NCBI GenBank assembly: GCA_039811765.1
Contig: JBDHZF010000022.1
Span: forward strand, 1 to 27,662
Reading direction: 5' to 3'
Source: JAGQUL01 sp039811765
Lineage (GTDB): Bacteria > Actinomycetota > Thermoleophilia > Gaiellales > SKUG01
Length of the DNA stretch: 27,662 bases
Positions 1 through 6,937 of the stretch are shown one piece after another (position 1 is the stretch's first letter; every line of letters begins with the position of its first letter). A program made the translations under genes and the position numbers. The notes beneath the pieces were generated by a model. It was not told the origin of the DNA, searched no databases, and saw only the letters and a list, made by a program, of their open reading frames with translations.

Positions 1-1281
1 CTGTGGCTGCGCGCCATCGCCGCCTACCCCGCCGCGTACCTCGACGACGAAGCGACGATGCATGACGCGTTCGACGCGCTCGACAACGCCGCCGCGGACA
101 CAACGCCTCTCGTGCTTCGCACGATGGTTCCAGCTCGCATCGTGCACGCCGCGCACACCAACGATTTCGACGCGCTCGAGTTGGCGATCGACGACGCGAT
201 CGACATCGAGGGCGCACGCCCGATGGATCCCGAGCTGCGCACCGCGTGGCGCATCCACGCGGCGGAAGCGATGCGAGCGCTCGGCGACATCGACCGAGCG
301 GCCGAGCTGATTTCGGAGATTGACGCGCAACTGGATTCCATTCCGTACCCGCTCGCGGTGCACACGCTGCGGCGCGACTCCGTCGCGATCTCGATCGACC
401 CGGCCACCGACGACTACACGGGCACGCGCGCGAACCTCGAACGACGCGCGCGCCGGCTCGGCGTCGACCTCCGCGCGATCGGCCTCGACAACGAGTCGGC
501 TGTGGACGGAGCGCCAGCGCCGCTGCACGTTCGTTTGCTTGGCCCGTTGACCGTGGAACGCCACGGCGAACCAGTTGGCGCGGAGACATGGGGCGGACGC
601 CGCCAGGCGCAGATCCTGCTCGCGCTGATGCTCGCCGAGGGACCCTCCGTTTCGATCGATCGCGTTGCCGAGTTGTTCTGGGGCGACCTCGATTCGCGCA
701 CGAGCGCGTCGCGCGTGTCGCCGCTCTGCAACGCGGTGCGATCCGTGATCGGCACGAACGAACAACTCGACCCGCCACGCAGCCTCCTGGTGAAGGGCGG
801 CACGATCACGCTCGAATTGCACCCGGACGACCGCTGCGACCTGCACGAGCTGCGAGCGGTGTGCGAGCTCGCGCGCGAACAACCCGATCGCGCTCGCGCG
901 GCGGCGCTGCAGATGCTGCCGCTGCTTGCCGAGCGACCGATCACGAACGTGGGCTCCCAAGACGGCGCGATCATGGTTCGCCAGGCGCTCGAGCAGGAAT
1001 TGCTCGAACTCGCTCCACAACTCGCCGAGGCATGGACCGGACGGCGCGCGCCGGATTCGGTCGTGGACGCCGTGACTCGCGCGCATCGTCTCGATCCATT
1101 GTCCGTCCCGATCTGCGCACGACTGATGCGACTGCACCTCGATCGAGACGAGGCGGCCAAAGCCTCCACGGCGTTCCATGAGTCTCGCGCCGCATATCGA
1201 TCCGAGGTTGGCATGAGCGTGCCCAGCGAACTCACGTCGCTGCACGGAATTGCCCTCAGTGCAGGGACTTCTCGAACCTGA
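1..1281 (+). CDS. SARP-family transcriptional activator, C-terminal part (5' end outside window)
   Basis: The frame is open from base 1, so the gene begins upstream; the ATG at 58 is internal. The first ~170 residues are helical, TPR-like segments (for example around AMRALGDIDRAAELI). From about base 520 the text LLGPLTVERHGEPV, then WGGRRQAQILLALM and AELFWGD, matches the OmpR/PhoB-type winged helix of SARP regulators. The segment from about 835 to the stop is a helical BTAD domain, including the typical HRLDPLSVPICARLMRLHL stretch. Known SARPs bind direct heptamer repeats 11 bp apart and activate biosynthetic genes. Exactly such repeats begin on this gene's own stop codon and recur at 2610, so it is the natural activator of the next two units (inference). 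A DNA-binding domain near the C-terminus, after a long N-terminal region, is unlike the small SARPs, where it comes first. What lies upstream (ATPase or more TPRs) cannot be seen. Confidence 0.85.
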   Translation: MWLRAIAAYPAAYLDDEATMHDAFDALDNAAADTTPLVLRTMVPARIVHAAHTNDFDALELAIDDAIDIEGARPMDPELRTAWRIHAAEAMRALGDIDRAAELISEIDAQLDSIPYPLAVHTLRRDSVAISIDPATDDYTGTRANLERRARRLGVDLRAIGLDNESAVDGAPAPLHVRLLGPLTVERHGEPVGAETWGGRRQAQILLALMLAEGPSVSIDRVAELFWGDLDSRTSASRVSPLCNAVRSVIGTNEQLDPPRSLLVKGGTITLELHPDDRCDLHELRAVCELAREQPDRARAAALQMLPLLAERPITNVGSQDGAIMVRQALEQELLELAPQLAEAWTGRRAPDSVVDAVTRAHRLDPLSVPICARLMRLHLDRDEAAKASTAFHESRAAYRSEVGMSVPSELTSLHGIALSAGTSRT

Positions 1282-1322
1282 AAGCATACTGCAAGGTTTT
1301 TGCAAGGCACCTCGCCGATGGA
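1278..1322 (+). promoter_or_regulatory. SARP-type operator/promoter 1 (three heptamers, 11-bp period)
   Basis: Three heptamers, CTGAAAG (1278-1284), CTGCAAG (1289-1295) and TTGCAAG (1300-1306), are separated by 4-bp spacers. The first overlaps the TGA stop of the SARP gene. The same layout is at 2610. Ten bases after the last heptamer lies a weak -10-like GATGGA (1317-1322). SARP operators are known to be direct heptamers on an 11-bp period, just upstream of the -10. From memory, the PimR-type consensus CGGCAAG differs from CTGCAAG by one base. It should drive the peptide and ThiF genes. Confidence 0.7.
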
Positions 1323-1391
1323 CGATGCGTGCCTCGAACCGCACCTCGACGCACGCATCCGTCAACCAACAGCGAGTCGAGGAGGGGCGTC

Positions 1392-1466
1392 ATGGCTGCT
1401 GCCACGTCACGACCAGGTGCGATCACGATCGTGCGAGTTCCGCTCAAGCCGATTCTCAAGGCCTGA
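1392..1466 (+). CDS. 24-residue basic peptide, candidate RiPP precursor
   Basis: A short ATG-to-TGA frame preceded by a very strong ribosome binding site (GAGGAGGGG, about 6 nt before the ATG). It lies about 70 bp after the SARP-type operator and 47 bp before the E1-like enzyme gene. The product starts MAAATSRPGA and ends IVRVPLKPILKA. It has four basic residues (two Arg, two Lys), no acidic residue, no Cys and no Asn, and a hydrophobic proline-containing C-terminal half. Position and size recall systems in which a ThiF/E1-like enzyme acts on a tiny peptide: microcin C7, where MccB nucleotidylates a heptapeptide ending in Asn. This peptide ends in Ala, so the same chemistry cannot be assumed. 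Alternatives are a regulatory leader peptide that couples translation to the downstream gene, or a small antimicrobial peptide. The frame is short, but the Shine-Dalgarno sequence and placement favour real translation. Confidence 0.55.
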   Translation: MAAATSRPGAITIVRVPLKPILKA

Positions 1467-1513
1467 TCGACCCCCGAGTTCCCCACCCCGATCTCCTCCA
1501 TTGGAGCGCCTCC

Positions 1514-2593
1514 ATGCCGGACTCGATCGACGATCGCCTCGTGCCATGCCCCGCCGTTGAAGTCTTTCTCGACTCCCGCGAGGACTTGTATCTGCTGCCG
1601 ATCCGCGATCGCGACCAGCTATGCATTGGCGCGCCGTGGGGCCGCCGGGTGATGGACGCGCTTTCAGGCGCCATCCACGACGACCTGCCAGCCGAGGACG
1701 ACGCAGAACTCGCTCGGATTCTGGATTGGCTCGAAGCCGAGTCCTACGTGCGACGAGCCCGCGCGCTTGCCAGCGCAGACACCGAGCCCTGGTCGAGGCA
1801 AGTGCAGTGGTTCGCGCAGGAAACCGGCGACGGGCCAGCTCGCCAACGGCAGCTGGCATCGGCGTCCATCCTGGTGATCGGGGTGGGCGGACTCGGGTCG
1901 GTCGTCGCCGATCTGCTCGCTCGCGCCGGCGTGGGCCAGCTCACGCTCGTGGACGACGACGTGGTCGAGCATGCGAACCTTGCGCGCCAATCGCTCTACG
2001 TCGTGGACGACGTGGGGCACCCGAAAGTGGACATCGCGCGCGAGCGGCTGCGCGCCGCGATGCCAACCGTGCGCATCGACGCGATCATGGCGTCGGTGGA
2101 CGGATCCGGCGACGCGGCCGCGCTCATGCAGTCGCATCTCCCGGATCTCGTCGTGTGCGCCGCCGATCGACCGCCGGTTGCGATCAAGACGTGGATCGAA
2201 TCCGCCGCGGTCGAGGCCGGCGTGCCCGTGATGCATGGCGGGCATCGTCCGCCCTATGTCTACGCCGGGCCGTTCTTCGTTCCGGGCATGTCCCCGTGTT
2301 ACGAGTGCTTTTCCTCCGCTCGCTTCGCGCCGGGCGCAGAACGTCTCGAACGCGAGATCGCAGCCCACCGCAACGCGCAGTGCCCGCAGCTGCCCGCCGT
2401 GGGATGGGGCGACAGCGCCGCCGCATCCTTGATGACGGCCCAGGTCGTCAACTGGCTGACCGGCGCGGCGCCTCCGGCGCTGCTTGGTCGCGAGCTCGAA
2501 CTGGACCTTCGCTCGCTCGCCACCGAGTTCATCGATGCCCCGAACGTCGGACGATGCGATCGTTGCGCGCGCGAGCACGCTCGTGCGGCCTGA
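1514..2593 (+). CDS. ThiF/MoeB/E1-like adenylating enzyme with possible N-terminal RRE-like domain
   Basis: A 359-residue protein. ATG 1514 is chosen because GGAG lies 7 nt upstream and homology begins soon after. Residues ~100-275 form an E1-type adenylation fold: nucleotide loop GVGGLG (123-128), acidic DDD (147-149), NLARQ with N155 and R158, K171 in DVGHPK, and D218 in CAADRP. The ATP-binding residues therefore look intact. CYEC (262-265) and CDRC (348-351) make a CxxC/CxxC zinc site as in MoeB and ThiF. Residues ~12-85 read as a small winged-helix-like domain, resembling the PqqD-type recognition element (RRE) that binds RiPP leader peptides; this is my inference from pattern. Housekeeping ThiF or MoeB proteins lack such a domain and sit with thiS or moaD, absent here. 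It probably activates the 24-residue peptide encoded just upstream. It could instead be a diverged sulfurtransferase-type enzyme. Confidence 0.8.
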   Translation: MPDSIDDRLVPCPAVEVFLDSREDLYLLPIRDRDQLCIGAPWGRRVMDALSGAIHDDLPAEDDAELARILDWLEAESYVRRARALASADTEPWSRQVQWFAQETGDGPARQRQLASASILVIGVGGLGSVVADLLARAGVGQLTLVDDDVVEHANLARQSLYVVDDVGHPKVDIARERLRAAMPTVRIDAIMASVDGSGDAAALMQSHLPDLVVCAADRPPVAIKTWIESAAVEAGVPVMHGGHRPPYVYAGPFFVPGMSPCYECFSSARFAPGAERLEREIAAHRNAQCPQLPAVGWGDSAAASLMTAQVVNWLTGAAPPALLGRELELDLRSLATEFIDAPNVGRCDRCAREHARAA

Positions 2594-2609
2594 CCCATAA
2601 CACATTCCC

Positions 2610-2654
2610 CTGCAAGCAATTTGCAAGGTTTCTGCAAGGTCGCCCCGGTAGCGT
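2610..2654 (+). promoter_or_regulatory. SARP-type operator/promoter 2 (three heptamers, 11-bp period)
   Basis: Heptamers CTGCAAG (2610-2616), TTGCAAG (2621-2627) and CTGCAAG (2632-2638) have 4-bp spacers, matching operator 1 in number, spacing and sequence. A -10-like TAGCGT (2649-2654, fitting TANNNT) begins 10 bases after the last heptamer, the arrangement expected for a SARP-activated promoter. It sits 16 bp past the ThiF stop and 35 bp before the ATPase gene, so that gene can be transcribed as its own SARP-responsive unit. Confidence 0.75.
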
Positions 2655-2689
2655 CGTCGGCGAGCCAAGATCCCGGGAGACACCGAGCG

Positions 2690-3175
2690 ATGACACACTC
2701 GATCGAATGGAACTACGTCGGTTTCGACCCCGAATTCGACGACGCGACCCGCGCATTGCGCGATCGACCGCACGACCTGTGCTCCGCGCTCGAAGCGGCC
2801 GTGGCGGACGCCTTCGACACGCTGGGTCTGACCGTGCGACTCGACTATTCCGGACCCGTGCACCACGCCGCCTCGATCGTCGCGATCATCGACGATGTCG
2901 TGCGCGTGACGCTCGACAACGTCGCGCGACATGCACGAACCTCGTGGGCGAGCGTCAACGTGAACATCGACGATGCGATCTGGGTACGCGTGCGCGACCA
3001 CGGCTGTGGCTTCCAGTTGCACCCGCGCGTGCCCGCGCCAGGCGACGCCACCTCGCTGAAGAGCCTCGACAGATCGACGCGTCGCATCGCCGACGTCGGC
3101 GGCACGATGATCGTGATGAGCAGCCCCGGGGACGGAACGATCGTGCGACTGCGCATGCCGATCGAGGCGCGCTGA
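2690..3175 (+). CDS. Orphan histidine-kinase-type ATPase (HATPase) domain protein
   Basis: 161 residues; ATG 2690 has GGGAGA 9 nt upstream. The C-terminal ~100 residues are a GHKL ATP-binding domain of the NarX/DesK kind: N-box DNVARHA, G1 box DHGCGF, and a final GGTMIVMSSPGDGTIVRLRMP like the end of those kinases. The G2 region is degenerate: LKSLDRSTRRI stands where a glycine-rich GLxGMRER-like motif is usual. There is no dimerisation/phosphoacceptor domain, no sensor and no membrane segment, so it cannot autophosphorylate like a normal kinase. The N-terminal ~55 residues (NYVGFDPEFDD onward) are unrecognised. It has its own SARP-type promoter, which ties it to the peptide/ThiF unit. It may act as an anti-sigma-like or partner-switch protein, or as an ATPase subunit of the modification system. 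Both are guesses. Confidence 0.75.
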   Translation: MTHSIEWNYVGFDPEFDDATRALRDRPHDLCSALEAAVADAFDTLGLTVRLDYSGPVHHAASIVAIIDDVVRVTLDNVARHARTSWASVNVNIDDAIWVRVRDHGCGFQLHPRVPAPGDATSLKSLDRSTRRIADVGGTMIVMSSPGDGTIVRLRMPIEAR

Positions 3176-3182
3176 CGATCGA

Positions 3183-4817
3183 TCAACCAATCACGCGAGC
3201 GAACGCCGCCTCCACCGCGTCGACGGCCAGGTTCGGATCTCGTGCCTCCAGCGACACTCGCGTGCGGCGTTCGATCACGTCGGCGGCGTTTCGCGACTGC
3301 TCGTGCGTGACCGCCCATACGGCCTCCGCCACGAGGTATGGCCGCTCAGGGTGCAGTCGCTCACCCAGCGCCGGGTCGTCGCGAACGAGCGCCAGCAGGT
3401 GCGGCGTGTTCGCGCCATGGCGGCGCAACAAGTGGCGAACATCCGCGCGAGACCGGCCCAGCAGCGCAGCAATCTCCTCCAACTCGGCGCTCGACGGCAA
3501 CGCTCGGCACCCGTCGAGCGCGAGGTCGCGCGTGCGGCACCGCGCTCGACGACCGAGCTGCGCCATCGCGGCATCGACCGCCAGCTCCGCCATCGATCGA
3601 TACGCCGTGAGCTTGCCGCCAGTGATCGTGATGCTGCCAGCTCGATCCACGAGCAGGTGTCGACGCGACACGTCCTTCGATTTCACGTTCGCGCTCGCGT
3701 CCGGCGCGATCAACGGGCGTAGGCCCGCCCATGTGGCGATCACGTCGCTGCGCTGGATCGGATCGCGCAGGAACGCGTTGACGCGACCAAGCAGCGTCGC
3801 GATCTCGGCTTCCGTGGCCACGGGATCGGCGAGGTCCCCGTCATATGGATCGTCCGTGGTGCCCACGAACGCGAGGTCGTCCTGCCATGGCTCGATGAAC
3901 ACGTTCGAGTTGTTCGTCTGCCCGAAGAACGCGATCCCGGAATCGACTCCCGCCCGGTCGCGTCGCACCGCAAGGTGGATTCCTTTGCTCGGCTGCACGC
4001 GAAACCCAACGGGCAGGTCGTGCCCGCCCGCAGCCAGCGTTTCGTCGGCCCAGACGCCCGTCGCGTTGATCACGACACGCGCCTCGATTTCCAGTTCGCC
4101 GTTCGGGCGCGCTCCTCGCGCGTCGCGCGCCGCGTCGCCGGACACGACCGCGCCCACGACGCGGTCGCCGTCGCGCAGCAGTCGCGTCACGCCCGTGCCG
4201 TTCGCGGCGTACGCGCCTTCGGCGACCGCGGAGCGCAGCACCGCGAGCACCAGCCGAACATCGTCCGCGCTAGCGTCGTGGTAATGGTGCGCGCCGCGCA
4301 GGCGAGCGCCGTCCGCCGTGTGCATGGACACGCCGGGAACGATGCGGGTGAGCTCGGACGCGCCGATCCACTCGTGCAGGCTCCCGGCCGCGTGACGATG
4401 CCCGAGCGCCTCGTACGCCCACAAGCCGGCGCCGAGCTTCATCCGCTGCAGCGGCATCGGCCCGCGTCCGTACGCCGGCACGAGCATCGACAGCGGTCGC
4501 ACCAGATGCGCCGCGTTTCGTTGGATGCGCGCGCGCTCGCGCAAGCTCTCTCGCACCACGTGCACATCGCCGGTGGCCAAGTAGCGGAGTCCGCCGTGAA
4601 TCATCTTGGACGAGCGCGACGACGTTCCGCTTGCCCAATCGTCGCGTTCGACGATGCCGACTCGCAATCCGCGCGTGACCGCGTCCAGCGCAACGCCCAC
4701 GCCGGTGATCCCACCGCCGATCACGAGCACGTCGAGCGGTCGCTCGCTCATCGCTTCGAGCTGCGACGTTCGATCTGCCGCGCGCAGACGCACGGGCACG
4801 GACGGTCCATCGGTCAT
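3183..4817 (-). CDS. glpD: Glycerol-3-phosphate dehydrogenase, FAD-dependent
   Basis: 544 residues, the usual length for GlpD. It oxidises sn-glycerol 3-phosphate to dihydroxyacetone phosphate at the membrane, passing electrons to quinone. An N-terminal FAD dinucleotide motif (DVLVIGGGITGVG, ~residues 29-41) is followed by GTSSRSSKMIHGGLRYL, the hallmark of this family. Later segments VVINATGVWAD and ITGGKLTAYRSMAE are also typical, and the C-terminal ~120 residues form the helical DAO_C domain. ATG 4817 was preferred over ATG 4751 because the stretch ahead of the FAD motif (RAADRTSQLEAMSERPLDVLV) resembles the N-terminus of actinobacterial GlpD. It is divergent from thiL, 36 bp apart, and its stop lies 7 bp from the ATPase stop (convergent). 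No glpF or glpK is nearby. Confidence 0.95.
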   Translation of the reverse strand: MTDGPSVPVRLRAADRTSQLEAMSERPLDVLVIGGGITGVGVALDAVTRGLRVGIVERDDWASGTSSRSSKMIHGGLRYLATGDVHVVRESLRERARIQRNAAHLVRPLSMLVPAYGRGPMPLQRMKLGAGLWAYEALGHRHAAGSLHEWIGASELTRIVPGVSMHTADGARLRGAHHYHDASADDVRLVLAVLRSAVAEGAYAANGTGVTRLLRDGDRVVGAVVSGDAARDARGARPNGELEIEARVVINATGVWADETLAAGGHDLPVGFRVQPSKGIHLAVRRDRAGVDSGIAFFGQTNNSNVFIEPWQDDLAFVGTTDDPYDGDLADPVATEAEIATLLGRVNAFLRDPIQRSDVIATWAGLRPLIAPDASANVKSKDVSRRHLLVDRAGSITITGGKLTAYRSMAELAVDAAMAQLGRRARCRTRDLALDGCRALPSSAELEEIAALLGRSRADVRHLLRRHGANTPHLLALVRDDPALGERLHPERPYLVAEAVWAVTHEQSRNAADVIERRTRVSLEARDPNLAVDAVEAAFARVIG

Positions 4818-4853
4818 GCCTTCACGATGCCCGTCGCGGGTAGGAGTCACACA

Positions 4854-5726
4854 GTGGACGAGACGATTCACGACGAGGCTGACGCGGTCGCCGCGTTGCT
4901 CGCGCTCACCGATCCGGCGAACGGCGACGACGCTGCGATCCTGCGCGCGCCCGAAGGCGCGATCTGCGTCTCCACCGATTCCACGATCGTCGGCGTGCAC
5001 GTGCCGCCGAACGCCACGCCCGATCAGCTCGGACGACACGCTGTGGCGCGCGCGGCGAGCGACTTGGCGGCAATGGGCGCCACGCCTGTTGCGATGACGT
5101 GCGCGATCCAGGTGCCGCCCGGCGAATGGGTCGCCGCGGTCGATGCCGCGCGCGCCGCCGCGCAACGCGGCTGCGAACAACGATTGCCGCTCGTGGGCGG
5201 CGATCTCACGGCAACACCCGGCCCAATGGCACTCACCATCACGGTGATCGGCGCAAGCAGCGGCACGCTCGTCACGCGCGCGGGCGCGCACGCGGGAGAC
5301 GTCATCGCAGTCACCGGCTCGCTTGGTCGAGCTGCACGCGCGCACGCCGCGGGAGCACCCGTTCCGGAGCCTCCCGATCGGCGCGCCGACGGCATGTGCC
5401 TCGCACACGACGCCCACGCGATGATCGACTTGTCCGATGGACTTGCGCGCGACGCAGGCCATGTTGCTCGGGCGTCGGGCGTGGATCTCGCCATCGACCT
5501 AGATCTCGTGCCGATCTGCGACGGCGTCGACGTTGTCCACGCCGTCGAATGGGGCGACGACTACGAGCTGCTCGTCTGTCTTCCACGACAGTCCTTCGAC
5601 ACGATCGCTCCGAGAATCGGACTCACGTCGATCGGCCAAGTCGTCGAAGGTACGGGCGAGGTTCGCTTCGAGCGGGCGGGCGCGCGCGTCGAGATCGCGG
5701 ACGGCCACGTGCACGGGCGTCGGTGA
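4854..5726 (+). CDS. thiL: Thiamine-monophosphate kinase
   Basis: 290 residues. It phosphorylates thiamine monophosphate to thiamine diphosphate, the last step of cofactor synthesis. The family signatures are GDDAAIL near the N-terminus, VGGDLTATPGP in the middle, AMIDLSDGLARDAGHVA and WGDDYELLV toward the end; these belong to the PurM-like nucleotide- and Mg-binding fold. The start is GTG 4854, with AGGAG 7 nt upstream. The upstream in-frame ATG at 4827 has no ribosome binding site. The N-terminus is somewhat shorter than in E. coli ThiL. The glycine decarboxylase genes in this window need PLP and lipoate rather than ThDP, so I see no direct metabolic link to neighbours. Confidence 0.93.
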   Translation: MDETIHDEADAVAALLALTDPANGDDAAILRAPEGAICVSTDSTIVGVHVPPNATPDQLGRHAVARAASDLAAMGATPVAMTCAIQVPPGEWVAAVDAARAAAQRGCEQRLPLVGGDLTATPGPMALTITVIGASSGTLVTRAGAHAGDVIAVTGSLGRAARAHAAGAPVPEPPDRRADGMCLAHDAHAMIDLSDGLARDAGHVARASGVDLAIDLDLVPICDGVDVVHAVEWGDDYELLVCLPRQSFDTIAPRIGLTSIGQVVEGTGEVRFERAGARVEIADGHVHGRR

Positions 5727-5807
5727 GCGTCCGCGCGACGTGCGGGTTCCCGCAGGTTCAAGGTCGCGCGTCTCGGGAACGAGCCTTCGAGGAGGCAGCA
5801 GATCACG

Positions 5808-6380
5808 ATGAAGCAGCACGTCGCACAGGATCAGATCGCCGTCCGCTATGCGGATGGGGTCGATCATGTGTGGGCGTCGTGGGAGCCATCCCTTCGTGAC
5901 TGCGAGCGAATTCTCGCCGGCGCGGGCGCATGGCGAAGCGGCATCGATGGCGACGAGCTCGCGAGCCGACTTCGGCGGGCGCAGTATCGAGCGCACACCG
6001 CGTCGGAGTTCGCGAGCGGCCTGGTTCCGCCTCCCTCGGCGCTGGACGCCCACGGCTACCTCCTCGCCGCGCTTGGCGCGTGCCGAGACGCGTTCGGCGT
6101 GCTCGCGGTGCGCGCAGAACTCGACGAACTCGACGACGACAGCTGCGAGATCGGCATGCACGCGCTTGACGCGACACGAAGCGCGTTCGGCGGCGCTCGC
6201 TCAAGCACTGCGCTCGTGCACGCGTGGGTCGCTGAGGACGGCATCGATCCATCGTGGCTGCACGAGCCGGCGACACCCTCCCGCACGTGGCCGTACGTGC
6301 TCTGGATGCTGATTGGCACATGCGCGGTGCTGTTCGCCGCCCTCGTTGCGCAAGCGCTGCTCGGCTCCGGAAGCACCTGA
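5808..6380 (+). CDS. Hypothetical protein with C-terminal membrane anchor
   Basis: 190 residues, not recognised. GAGGAGG lies about 12 nt before ATG 5808. Residues 1-~160 are soluble, acidic and helix-prone (for example RAELDELDDDSCEI). One hydrophobic segment (YVLWMLIGTCAVLFAALVAQALL, ~163-185) sits just before the C-terminus, preceded by PSRTWP. This gives a tail-anchored topology with the bulk probably in the cytoplasm. The start VAQDQIAVRYADGVDHVWASWE does not match a family I know. It follows thiL by 81 bp on the same strand and could be co-transcribed. It precedes the receiver gene by 155 bp, so it probably does not share that gene's start region. Confidence 0.7.
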   Translation: MKQHVAQDQIAVRYADGVDHVWASWEPSLRDCERILAGAGAWRSGIDGDELASRLRRAQYRAHTASEFASGLVPPPSALDAHGYLLAALGACRDAFGVLAVRAELDELDDDSCEIGMHALDATRSAFGGARSSTALVHAWVAEDGIDPSWLHEPATPSRTWPYVLWMLIGTCAVLFAALVAQALLGSGST

Positions 6381-6535
6381 GTTTCGAACGACCCCTTCGG
6401 CTCGCGTCATCGTCCCGTGTTCTCATCAGTTCGGAAGTTTCGAGAGACTTCGCAAGGTGCTGGTCGAACTCCGTTGTGGAGCGCAGCACGACGTGTGACG
6501 ATGTCAGATCCATGCCCGGCCCAGGCGACTCAGAT

Positions 6536-6937
6536 ATGCACGACCGGACCCCGACGACGATCGGCTTGCTCGTCGTGGACGACGACGCAGGCATTCGCAC
6601 CTTGCTGGAGATCACCGCGTCGCTTGATCCCCGGTTCGAAGTGGTCGGGCTCGCCTCGACCGGGTCCGAAGCGATCGAACGGGTCACGTCGCTCGACCAA
6701 GTGGACATCGTCCTGCTCGACGTGACGTTGCCAGATCGCAACGGCATCGAACTCGTCTCGGACCTTCGCCATCACGCAAGCAATCGAGACGTGATGATCG
6801 CGCTGTTCACCGGTTGGACGGATTCCGAGACGATCGCCCGCGCACGAGAAGCGGGCGCGGACACCGTGTTCGGCAAGGACGGCGATCCGCGCGGATTGCT
6901 CGATTCGCTCGCCGAGCTCGTCAGTTCGGGCCAGTGA
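6536..6937 (+). CDS. Single-domain response regulator (receiver only)
   Basis: 133 residues, CheY-like, without an output domain. All receiver residues are present: acidic pair D15-D16 in LLVVDDD, phosphoacceptor D62 in VLLDVTLPDRNG, T92 in ALFTGWT, and K114 in VFGKDGD. ATG 6536 is preferred (AGGCGA 7 nt upstream); ATG 6512 in the same frame would add eight residues without a clear ribosome binding site. The 155-bp upstream gap holds phased TTCG motifs at 6431, 6440 and 6450 and a CGCAAGG at 6452; these only faintly resemble the SARP heptamers. No histidine kinase is adjacent apart from the orphan ATPase at 2690. The last 17 bases overlap the convergent HD-GYP gene, which suggests a functional pair in which the receiver modulates cyclic-di-GMP turnover (inference). 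Confidence 0.88.
   Translation: MHDRTPTTIGLLVVDDDAGIRTLLEITASLDPRFEVVGLASTGSEAIERVTSLDQVDIVLLDVTLPDRNGIELVSDLRHHASNRDVMIALFTGWTDSETIARAREAGADTVFGKDGDPRGLLDSLAELVSSGQ

Noticed and set aside
1664..3190. Long minus-strand open frame (~500 codons) over the ThiF and ATPase genes
   Set aside because: A shadow of GC-rich coding on the plus strand: composition rich in Arg, Ala, His and Val, no ribosome binding site, no family motifs, while the plus strand has clear E1 and HATPase motifs.
6430..6458. Possible third SARP operator before the receiver gene (TTCG motifs and CGCAAGG)
   Set aside because: Only one partial heptamer matches, and the TTCG motifs are 9 and 10 bp apart instead of 11.
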